Assembly: GCF_013386115.1 (NCBI RefSeq)
Contig: NZ_JACAOR010000013.1
Coordinates: 1 to 64,000 of the forward strand
Source: Pseudomonas gingeri
Lineage (GTDB): Bacteria > Pseudomonadota > Gammaproteobacteria > Pseudomonadales > Pseudomonadaceae
DNA length: 64,000 nt
Reading direction: 5' to 3'
This document shows positions 31,953-39,433 of this stretch, one piece after another. How positions within the stretch are numbered: the first letter of the stretch is position 1; each line of letters begins with the position of its first letter. The position numbers and the translations under genes are program-made. The notes beneath the pieces are model-generated. The model did not search any database. It was not told where the DNA came from and worked only from the letters and a program-made list of their open reading frames with translations.

Positions 31953-32035
31953 TTGATTGAGGTAACGGCAATGGCGAGGTGATCGGCTACCAAGAGCCAC
32001 TGACACATACCAGCCAAGTGCTCGGTATAGCCTGC
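31953..32035. repeat. Diverged direct repeat, copy downstream of the islet gene
   Basis: Shares with 32590-32693 the blocks TTGAYTGAGGTAAC-like + GCAATGG, CTGACACATA and TATAGCCTGC in the same order and direction, with variable spacers. In minus-strand sense this copy begins just after the islet gene's stop codon, as if it once preceded another gene. Confidence 0.65.
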
Positions 32036-32038
32036 GTG

Positions 32039-32563
32039 TTAAGGGGTTATCCCAATGGGCTCCAGAGTAAATCTTTCAGCAATATTATGAAGATTAAACT
32101 CGGTAACAACGGGCGCATTGTTATACAGAGGAGTGTTGACACGCATGTAACTACTTAGTCTAACTATATTGCATATATAATAAACCCCTCTATCTGGTCC
32201 GGGATCTACCTGCAAAACAAGCCACTTTTGATCATCGTTTCCACTGCGATCTCTGAGGCGCACTGTTTGGACGCCAGCATCATAAGTCAAATATAGGTGG
32301 TTATCAGGGTATGATCGAATATGAAAGGTGTCCTGCTCTCCCTCCAGGCGATAAAACGTCCACTGTGATAAAGGAGGATGGCTACTTGCGTTAGTAATCG
32401 AAATTTGGCCCCTGGGTAATGGGGTGGAGTATAGATAAAACTGACGATTGACCATGGTTAATATGTTTACTATTATATATTCTTGTATTCCTGGCTGACT
32501 TGATTCGCTCTCAAGTATCTGATTTGTAGTTGCATGTTCAGAGGTATCGGTACTTTTTGTCAT
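32039..32563 (-). CDS. Beta-trefoil (ricin-B-like) hypothetical protein in the islet
   Basis: The 174-residue protein starts MTKSTDTSEHATTNQ after AAGGAG; the longer frame starting at 32770 has no site before it. There is no signal peptide or membrane helix. After about 30 polar residues come three similar segments, each with a hydrophobic strand pair and ending in an aromatic Q-x-W-like motif. They are YIIVN...QFYLYS...SQWTFYRL, FHIRS...HLYLTYD...QKWLVLQV and YYICN...SYMRVN...ERFTLEPI. This is the pattern of beta-trefoil proteins (carbohydrate-binding ricin-B domains, some protease inhibitors and toxin-binding domains). Function cannot be assigned. Codon use is AT-rich, unlike all neighbours, pointing to transfer. 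Confidence 0.75.
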   Translation of the reverse strand: MTKSTDTSEHATTNQILESESSQPGIQEYIIVNILTMVNRQFYLYSTPLPRGQISITNASSHPPLSQWTFYRLEGEQDTFHIRSYPDNHLYLTYDAGVQTVRLRDRSGNDDQKWLVLQVDPGPDRGVYYICNIVRLSSYMRVNTPLYNNAPVVTEFNLHNIAERFTLEPIGITP

Positions 32564-33047
32564 GACAGCTCTCCTTGGCTTGCTGATTCTTGCTGATAGA
32601 GGTAACAGCAATGAAGGCAGCAATGGCAAAGAGTTGAGAGCGCTTGCCAACAGCCGGCTGACACATAATACCCAAGCATTAAATATAGCCTGCTTGACGA
32701 AAATCGCAAGGGTGCGAGTGTGGCTGTTAGATACCGAGCAGAAACCTCTTCTGCATCCAAAAACTTCCATTCGCTCTTCTGTTTAGCACTAAAGGCGATA
32801 TGTTCGCTCACCGCCACGGCTGATTGAAAATGACTATTCAGCTATTGGCTTCAACTTTGCTGACAGGCGGGTTTCGGAAACCTTTGGTATCGCCGCACAT
32901 CAGCGCGTGGCGTTCGGTCCGTTTGCGGATCAAGCGTTTATCTCAGGTCCCATCGCCAAGGATCAAGCCCATGCCGGCAGCGATATGGAGGGTTAAAAGA
33001 TTACCGTGTAGAGCGCGGTCGGCAGTCGTCACGCCAGAGTCCGGGTG
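32564..33047. other. Non-genic part of the islet upstream of the beta-trefoil gene
   Basis: The 484 bp contain the gene's ribosome binding site, the second copy of the internal direct repeat (32590-32693), and an open stretch on the plus strand (32793-32987) without a start codon. That stretch reads RLIENDYSAIGFNFADRR and ends AHAGSDMEG-stop, and may be a broken gene remnant. The last 60 bp before the chpC stop codon return to high GC. I see no promoter I would defend. Confidence 0.5.
32590..32693. repeat. Diverged direct repeat, copy upstream of the islet gene
   Basis: Partner of 31953-32035: GAGGTAACAGCAATG, CTGACACATA and TATAGCCTGC in the same order. In minus-strand sense it forms the leader of the beta-trefoil gene. 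Confidence 0.65.
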
Positions 33048-33509
33048 TCAGGCCAGCCCCGACTCCAGCACCAGGCGCTCCAGCCCCAGCAGATCCGGCA
33101 CTTTTGCCACCAGGTCGGCGACCTGGACCGCGGCCTTTTCCAGGTGGCACAGCGGCACGTCGACAAAGCTCAGCTGGCTGTCGAGCTTGTACGAGCGAGG
33201 AATGCCCTGGATCACCAGGGCGATGAACTTCAGTTCCGGCCGCCCGCCCAGGGCATTGAGAACGACGATCCGCGACCGGTCGCCGACCGCAATGGCCCCG
33301 CCACACGCGGCCTCGAAGCTGATCAGCGGCAACTGCCGGTCACGCCAGGTGACTTGCCGCAGGTACCACGGCGGCGCATCGCTGGCCGGTTCGCCGCGCT
33401 GGTAGTCGATCAGTTCGGCCACCGCCACGTTCGGTAGCAGCAGGTAGCGGTCGGCCAGCGGCAGCATCAGCCCGGTCAGGCTGCTCGCACGATGTTCATG
33501 CATGCACAT
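33048..33509 (-). CDS. chpC: CheW-like coupling protein ChpC of the Pil-Chp system
   Basis: The 153-residue protein is a CheW-domain adaptor that links receptors to the ChpA kinase. Strand blocks SLTGLMLPLADRYLLLPNVAVAELIDY, WRDRQLPLISFEAACGG and SRIVVLNALGG fit the fold. It overlaps the end of chpA by 14 bp (or eight, with the inner ATG at 33503), so translation is coupled. Its last ~50 codons exist in a second copy at 31706-31856: the present 3' end may have been supplied by the incoming islet. No chpB gene lies between chpA and chpC. Confidence 0.88.
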   Translation of the reverse strand: MCMHEHRASSLTGLMLPLADRYLLLPNVAVAELIDYQRGEPASDAPPWYLRQVTWRDRQLPLISFEAACGGAIAVGDRSRIVVLNALGGRPELKFIALVIQGIPRSYKLDSQLSFVDVPLCHLEKAAVQVADLVAKVPDLLGLERLVLESGLA

Positions 33510-36500
33510 GGCTCCAGTGGGCGATGCTCTCCAGCAGCACCGATTCCTGGTACGGCTTGCCCAGGTAGTCGTTGACGCCGATGGCCATGGCCCGGTCGCG
33601 GTGCTTCTGGCCGGTACGGGAAGTGATCATGATGATCGGCAAGTCCTTGAGGCGCGGATCGTTGCGGACCTGGGTCGCCACTTCGAAGCCGTCCATGCGC
33701 GGCATTTCGATATCCAGCAGCATCAGGTCCGGGGTGTGTTCCTGCAGCAGGGTCATCGCGTCCACGCCGTCCTTCGCGGTGATCACGTTCATGCCGTTGC
33801 GCTCCAGCAGCCGGCTGGTGACCTTGCGCACCGTGACCGAGTCGTCCACCACCATGACCAGCGTCGGTCGCATCGGCGTGAAGTCCACCGCCAGGTCGCT
33901 CAGCGCCCGCGGCACCGGCACCCAGGCCTGGGAAGTGCGCACATGGGCCAGCAGGTCGAGAATCAACACCACCCGGCCATCGCCGAGAATCGTCGCGCCG
34001 GACAAGCCCGACACGGCGGCAAACTGCGGCCCCAGGCTCTTGACCACGATTTCCCGGGTGCCGGCCAGGGTGTCCACCTGCAACGCCACCCGCTGCTCGT
34101 TGCAATGCACCAGCAGCACCGGCAGCGCCTGGCTCAGCCCGAGCAGCTTGGGCTTGCTGACGGTTTGCAGCAGTTCGCCCAGGTAGCGCAATTCGTAGGT
34201 CTGCCCGGCGTATTCGTAACGCGGCGGGTTCATCTGGTAATAACCTTCCAGCTCGCCGGGCAGGACCCGCACGATGCCTTCGACGGTATTCAACGGGATC
34301 GCATATTGCTCCTCGCCACACTGCACCATCAGCGCGCGGTTCACCGAGACGCTGAATGGCAGGCGGATCTGGAAGTGCACGCCCTGTCCCTTGATCGAGT
34401 CGATGGTCATGGTCCCGCCCAGTTGCCGCACTTCCTCGTGGACCACGTCCATGCCGACGCCGCGCCCGGAAATCTGGGTGATGCGCTCGGCGGTGGAGAA
34501 GCCCGGCTGGAGGATGAACTGCAACACGTCGCGGTCGCTGATCAGCGTGTCTTCCTCGATCATCCCGCGCTTGATCGCCTTGCGCCGCACGGCATCGAGG
34601 GGAACACCGGCGCCGTCGTCGCGGATATCGAAGACGATGTCGCCGCCTTCATGGGACAGGTCCAGGGTGATCCGTCCCTGTTCCGGCTTGCCGGCCGCCA
34701 GCCGCACCTGGGCACTTTCCAGGCCGTGGTCAACGGCGTTGCGCAGCATGTGTTCCAGGGGCGCGATCATGCGTTCGAGGACATTGCGGTCCATCTCGCC
34801 TTCGGCATTGCCGACAATGAAATCGACGTCCTTGCCCAACTCTCCGGCCACCTGCCGGACGATGCGCTTCAGGCGTGGCACCAGGCGTTCGAACGGCACC
34901 ATGCGCGTGCGCATCAGGCCTTCCTGCAACTCGGTATTGACCCGCGCCTGTTGCAGCAACAGGTTCTCCGCGTCCTGGTTACGGCCGGCCAGGGTTTCCT
35001 TGAGGTCGAGCAGGTCGGAGGCCGACTCGAACAAGGCCCGCGACAGTTGCTGCAACTGCGAGTGGCGATCCATTTCCAGCGGGTCGAATTCTTCGTAGCC
35101 CAGGCGCTCGGCTTCCACCTGCTGACGGCTGAGGATCCGCCCCTGGGTTTCGATATCCATCCGCCGCAGTTGGTCGCGCATCCGCGAGAGGGTGGTTTCC
35201 ATTTCGTTGAGCGCGACCTTGGCGTCATTCACCTGCTGCTCGATGCGCCCACGGAAGATCGAGGTTTCCCCCGCCAGGTTGACCAGGTCCTCCAGCAGAT
35301 CCGCGGAGACCTTGACCATGTCCTGGGGCGGACGCTCGGCTTCGGGCAGCACCGCCTCGCTCTTGGACGGCAGCGAAGGCGCAGGCTCCGGCGTCACCGG
35401 CAGCTCGACCACGGGCTGGCGACCAAAGGCCTGGATCTCGGCAATCAGGGCATCGGCCGGGACCACCGGCTGTTCGTCGCGCACCGCATCGAGCATCTGC
35501 GCCAGACGGTCATGGCCGCTCTGCAACAACTCGAACAGCGCCTCGCCAGGCTGCAGCAGCAGGGTCGACACGCCTTCGTAGAGAAACTCCAGTTCATGGG
35601 CCAGGTCGCCGATGGGCGCAATCTCGACCATTCGCGCACCGCCCTTGAGGGTGTGCAGGTCGCGCAGCAGGGTTTCCACTTCCTGGCGGCTCGACGGCTC
35701 GGCCTGCCAGCGCTGCAGCGCGGCGCCGGAGCTTTCGATGATGTCGAAGCCTTCCTCGAGAAAGACCTCCAGCAATTCCGGATCGCTGACCGCTGTCGGC
35801 AACTCGGCCGGCTCGTCCGGTTCGAGCGGTTCCGCCGCCTGTTGGCGAAACGCGCGAATGCCGTCGATCAGCGCCGCCGGATCGCTCAGGGGTTGCTGGC
35901 CTTGCAGTTGCTCCAGCAGCACGGCGAGGTGGTCATGGCTCTTTTGCAGCAGCAGCGCCAGGGCCGGAGAGTGGCTGAAACGCCGGTCCACCAGGCCTTC
36001 GTAAAGATTTTCCAGTTCGTGGGCCAGATCGCCGACCGGACCGATCTCGGCCATCCGCGCGCCGCCCTTGAGGGTATGCAGGTCGCGTTGCAGGGACAGC
36101 AGCGGCGCGGCGTTGTCCGGCTCGTCGAGCCAGCGCTGCAGGGCCAGCCCGGCGCTGTCGAGAATATCCGCCGCCTCTTCGAGAAAGATCGTCACGATCT
36201 CGTCATCCAGATCGACGCCGCCGGCCACCCCGGCCGCGTCAACCCGGGCCGCCTCGGCGGTGGCCGTGGTCAGCTCGGTGATGCTCAGGGTGCGGCTGCC
36301 GTCGGTCTTGATCAGCCCGGTGGCGGACGGGTCGAGGGCTTCGTCGAGCAACTCGCGCAGTGCCTGGACGCGGGCCGGCTGCGGGTTGATTGCCTGGCCG
36401 GCGGCCAGTTCGTCGAGCATGTTGATCAGCGCTTCATGGGCCTGCTGGGCCTCATGGAAAAACCGTTCGCTGACCGCCAGGCTGCTCTCTTCGACGGCGC

Positions 36501-39426
36501 CGTAGAGATCCAGCAAGGCTTCGCACAACTCGTCCACCGGCTCCAGGTCGGCGATATGCGCGCCCTGGCCGAGGGTGGTCAGTTCGTCCAGCAGGTCGTT
36601 GAGCTCCTGACGCTCGCCGGGATGCTGCTGCCAACGCAGCAACAGGTTCTCGGCGTCCAGCAGGATATCCATGCCCTGGGCCAGGAAGTTGTTGATCAGT
36701 TGCGGGTCACGCCGGGGCCGCTGGGCACTGCTGGGCTCGCTCAGCAACGCGTCGAGACGGCTCGCCAGCAGGGCCTCGGTGCGCTGGATCAGCTCCGGCG
36801 CGCCGCTGATGGCGGCCAGCGGATCGTTGCCCAACTGCTTCAGGCCACGGCGAAACAACCCTTCGGCCTCGAACAGCAGTTCGATCTCGTCCAGGTCCAG
36901 CGCCAGCAGGTGGGCCTTGAATTCCCGGGCCAGGTGGTCAAGCGGCGCGGCCAGTTCGGCCATCGGCAGGACTCCGGCCATATAGGCACTGCCCTTGAGG
37001 GTGTGCAGGGCCCGTTGCAGTTCGTCGCTGGCCTGCAGCGGCAGGTGTTCGGCGGCCTGCTCGAGAAAACGGTTGAGGCTGTCGAGATGGGTTTCGGCCT
37101 CGTTGCGGAAGATTTCCAGCAACTGCGGGTCGAGGCCCTCGGCCTCGCCAGCGACGTCAGCCTCGTCGTCATCCGAACTGGCCAGCTCATGGGCCCGGGC
37201 GGCTATCCAGTCGACATCGTCACGCTGGCGCTGGGCATTGGCGGCGAACTCGCCGATCAGCTCCGGCAGCAAGGCCACCACATCGGCGATCAGTTGCTGC
37301 ACCGCCGGCTCCGGTTCGACGCTGCGCTCCAGCACCCGGTTGAGCAGGTTCTCCACGGCCCAGGCCAGTTCGGCCAGCACCAGCGCACGCACCATCCGAC
37401 CGCTGCCCTTCAGGGTATGAAAGGCCCGGCGCAACTCGGCCAGGGCCGATTTGCTCTCGAGATCGGCGAGCCAGCGTGGCAGGTAGTCGCGCAAGGCATC
37501 GAGGACTTCCTCGGTTTCCTCGAGGAAGACTTCGCGCAATTCGTCATCGACCGGCGCTTCATCGGACGGCGGCGGCAGCAGGCTCCCCGGCATCTGCCGG
37601 GCCGGCGGGTTGAGCGCCGAGACCGGGCTGGCCAGGACATCGGCCAGGGACTGCACCACCTGGGGGTCGTCCAGCGCCTGCAAATCGTGCATGACCTGGG
37701 CCTCACTGGGGCTCAGGATTTCTTCGAGCAACGGCACGTCCAGTTCGACCGGCGCATAGCCCAGCGCATCGAGGCTTTCCTCGGCCTTGTCCAGCACCCG
37801 CTCGCCAGGCGCCTCATGGTCTTCGGCCAGGCGCTCGAGGTAGTACTCGATGCTGGTCAGCGCGTCGGCAAGCCGATCGAGTTGTTGCCAGGACGGTGGT
37901 GCCGGGTCTACCAGCAGGTGTTCGCGGACATAGCGGTTGCAGGTTTCCAGCAGGCTCGCGGCGCGGCCCAGGGGAATCATCGCCAGGGCGCCACGGACCT
38001 GGGTCAGCAGCTCGGGCAGCGGCATCAGGCGCTCGCGGTCCCAGTCGGCATCGATGTAGTCGACGATCAGGTCCTTGGCCTGCTGCAGGCAGATCCGCGC
38101 TTCCTTGATCACGATCTGGTGAATCTGGGTCAGGTCGGTGGTCGGCAGGCGGCTTTCTTCGCGGCTTTCCGGCTCCACCGTGCCGATCATCCCGGCCAGT
38201 GTCGCCTCGACATAGAGCAAGGCCCCGGCGACATCCATCAGCACCGCGTCATTGGGTTCGCGCTGCCCCTGGGCCAGGCCCTGGACCACCGCCAGTTGAT
38301 CGATGATGACCTTGCGCGGCTGGCCGAAACCGAGCACCGCCAGGGTATCGGCGATCTGCCGCAACGGCGCCAGCAGGCTGGCCAGGTCGTCGGTGTGCTG
38401 GCGGTCGCTGCGCACGAACAGGTCGAGCCGCTCCTTGACCCGTACCAGCTCTTCACAGAGCGCCGAGACCACCGAGCGCATGGCGTCCCGGTCGGGGCCG
38501 GCCAGGCGCGCGCGCTCTTCGTCGACCACGGAAGTCGCGGGCAAGGCCTCGTCGAGACCGTAGCGCGCCTTCAGGGCGAGCATCTGCGCGGTGGGCCGCT
38601 CGGCCTTGGCGATATAGAACAGCAGGCTCTTGAGCAATTCGTCCGGCGCGGCCTGGTTGATGCCGGCCATGCCCTGTTCCAGCAGGCGCTTGAGTTCCTT
38701 GTCGGAATCCTTGAGCAGGCTGCGCAGGGCCGGGCTGTTGCCGATGGCCCCGCTGAGCATGCCTTCGACCAGCGCCGAGCCGACCTGCCAGAGCTGGCCC
38801 AGCGGAGCGTTCTGGCACAGGCTTTCGAGACGGGCGAAGACCTTGGCCATGTAGCCGAGGTTGGTCTGATCGTCCTGTTCGCGCAGCAAGCCGACCAGCG
38901 CGGTCTGCAGCATCTGTCGCAGTTTGCGCAGCAGGTTGGGCAGTTCCGCCGGGGCCTGGCGGGCCAGGGCCGCGTCGTCGAGGGCGGGCAGTTCGAGCAG
39001 GGTCGGACTGAACAGGCTGGTTTCCGAGAGCAGGCTTTCGCCGCGGGCACTGCGCAGGTCGTTGAGCAACGGCAGCACCACCAGCGGCAGGTCGCGCCGG
39101 GCGCTGTGCACACGGTCCAGGTACAGCGGCAGTTGACCGAAAGCCTGGTGCAACAGGCTGATGGCCTCTTCCTGCTCGCCGACCCGGCCCTGCTGCATGG
39201 CCAGCACCAGTTGTTCCATCTCTTCGGCCAGCAGGGCCGCGCCGTAGAACTCGACCATCTGCAAGCTGCCATGCACCTGGTGGATGCAGGCCAGGCACTC
39301 GGTGATGTCCTGGCTCGAATGCCCCGGTTCGTCGAAGGCATCCAGGGCCTGGCGGGCCTGCTTCAGGGTGTCGGCGATTTCGCCCTTGACCCATTCGAGG
39401 GCCACATAGTCGTGGTGGTCGCTCAT
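33496..39426 (-). CDS. chpA: ChpA, multi-domain CheA-type hybrid histidine kinase of the Pil-Chp system
   Basis: This 1976-residue kinase controls type IV pilus motility and cAMP signalling in P. aeruginosa. Four intact Hpt motifs HTLKG(S/G) lie near residues 669, 808, 1116 and 1257. Two degenerate ones replace the motif: IHQVHGSLQM near 50 and LTTLGQGAH near 949 (Thr in place of His). Then come the dimerisation helix LVNLAGETSIFRGRIEQQ (near 1385), the ATPase N-box NAVDHGLES (near 1562) and DIRDDGAGVP, a CheW domain (about 1690-1820) and a C-terminal receiver with phospho-acceptor Asp in LMLLDIEMPRMDG. The frame runs 33 codons further upstream, but ATG 39426 matches MSDHHDYVALEWV. Confidence 0.95.
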   Translation of the reverse strand: MSDHHDYVALEWVKGEIADTLKQARQALDAFDEPGHSSQDITECLACIHQVHGSLQMVEFYGAALLAEEMEQLVLAMQQGRVGEQEEAISLLHQAFGQLPLYLDRVHSARRDLPLVVLPLLNDLRSARGESLLSETSLFSPTLLELPALDDAALARQAPAELPNLLRKLRQMLQTALVGLLREQDDQTNLGYMAKVFARLESLCQNAPLGQLWQVGSALVEGMLSGAIGNSPALRSLLKDSDKELKRLLEQGMAGINQAAPDELLKSLLFYIAKAERPTAQMLALKARYGLDEALPATSVVDEERARLAGPDRDAMRSVVSALCEELVRVKERLDLFVRSDRQHTDDLASLLAPLRQIADTLAVLGFGQPRKVIIDQLAVVQGLAQGQREPNDAVLMDVAGALLYVEATLAGMIGTVEPESREESRLPTTDLTQIHQIVIKEARICLQQAKDLIVDYIDADWDRERLMPLPELLTQVRGALAMIPLGRAASLLETCNRYVREHLLVDPAPPSWQQLDRLADALTSIEYYLERLAEDHEAPGERVLDKAEESLDALGYAPVELDVPLLEEILSPSEAQVMHDLQALDDPQVVQSLADVLASPVSALNPPARQMPGSLLPPPSDEAPVDDELREVFLEETEEVLDALRDYLPRWLADLESKSALAELRRAFHTLKGSGRMVRALVLAELAWAVENLLNRVLERSVEPEPAVQQLIADVVALLPELIGEFAANAQRQRDDVDWIAARAHELASSDDDEADVAGEAEGLDPQLLEIFRNEAETHLDSLNRFLEQAAEHLPLQASDELQRALHTLKGSAYMAGVLPMAELAAPLDHLAREFKAHLLALDLDEIELLFEAEGLFRRGLKQLGNDPLAAISGAPELIQRTEALLASRLDALLSEPSSAQRPRRDPQLINNFLAQGMDILLDAENLLLRWQQHPGERQELNDLLDELTTLGQGAHIADLEPVDELCEALLDLYGAVEESSLAVSERFFHEAQQAHEALINMLDELAAGQAINPQPARVQALRELLDEALDPSATGLIKTDGSRTLSITELTTATAEAARVDAAGVAGGVDLDDEIVTIFLEEAADILDSAGLALQRWLDEPDNAAPLLSLQRDLHTLKGGARMAEIGPVGDLAHELENLYEGLVDRRFSHSPALALLLQKSHDHLAVLLEQLQGQQPLSDPAALIDGIRAFRQQAAEPLEPDEPAELPTAVSDPELLEVFLEEGFDIIESSGAALQRWQAEPSSRQEVETLLRDLHTLKGGARMVEIAPIGDLAHELEFLYEGVSTLLLQPGEALFELLQSGHDRLAQMLDAVRDEQPVVPADALIAEIQAFGRQPVVELPVTPEPAPSLPSKSEAVLPEAERPPQDMVKVSADLLEDLVNLAGETSIFRGRIEQQVNDAKVALNEMETTLSRMRDQLRRMDIETQGRILSRQQVEAERLGYEEFDPLEMDRHSQLQQLSRALFESASDLLDLKETLAGRNQDAENLLLQQARVNTELQEGLMRTRMVPFERLVPRLKRIVRQVAGELGKDVDFIVGNAEGEMDRNVLERMIAPLEHMLRNAVDHGLESAQVRLAAGKPEQGRITLDLSHEGGDIVFDIRDDGAGVPLDAVRRKAIKRGMIEEDTLISDRDVLQFILQPGFSTAERITQISGRGVGMDVVHEEVRQLGGTMTIDSIKGQGVHFQIRLPFSVSVNRALMVQCGEEQYAIPLNTVEGIVRVLPGELEGYYQMNPPRYEYAGQTYELRYLGELLQTVSKPKLLGLSQALPVLLVHCNEQRVALQVDTLAGTREIVVKSLGPQFAAVSGLSGATILGDGRVVLILDLLAHVRTSQAWVPVPRALSDLAVDFTPMRPTLVMVVDDSVTVRKVTSRLLERNGMNVITAKDGVDAMTLLQEHTPDLMLLDIEMPRMDGFEVATQVRNDPRLKDLPIIMITSRTGQKHRDRAMAIGVNDYLGKPYQESVLLESIAHWSHVHA

Positions 39427-39433
39427 GCTTGCA

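Larger units (their letters stand above)
31857..33047. mobile_element. AT-rich genomic islet inserted at the 3' end of chpC
   Basis: Between the two copies of the chpC end lies about 1.2 kb whose base composition is clearly AT-richer than the surroundings over most of its length. It carries one convincing gene (32039-32563), a diverged internal direct repeat on either side of that gene, and an unexplained open stretch near 32793-32987. No integrase or transposase is present. Flanking duplication of a gene end is what site-specific integration, or replacement recombination with a related chpC, leaves behind. Confidence 0.75.

Noticed and set aside
31706..32017. A 103-codon fusion of islet sequence to the chpC end copy
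   Set aside because: The first half is non-genic islet sequence and the second a detached fragment; the join is a by-product of the insertion.
32563..32770. An N-terminal extension of the islet protein with a hydrophobic segment
   Set aside because: The extension overlaps the direct repeat, lacks a ribosome binding site, and the ATG at 32563 has a good AAGGAG.
31857..33047. The islet as an insertion sequence
   Set aside because: No transposase, no terminal inverted repeats at both ends, and the flanking duplication is ~150 bp, far too long for a target-site duplication.
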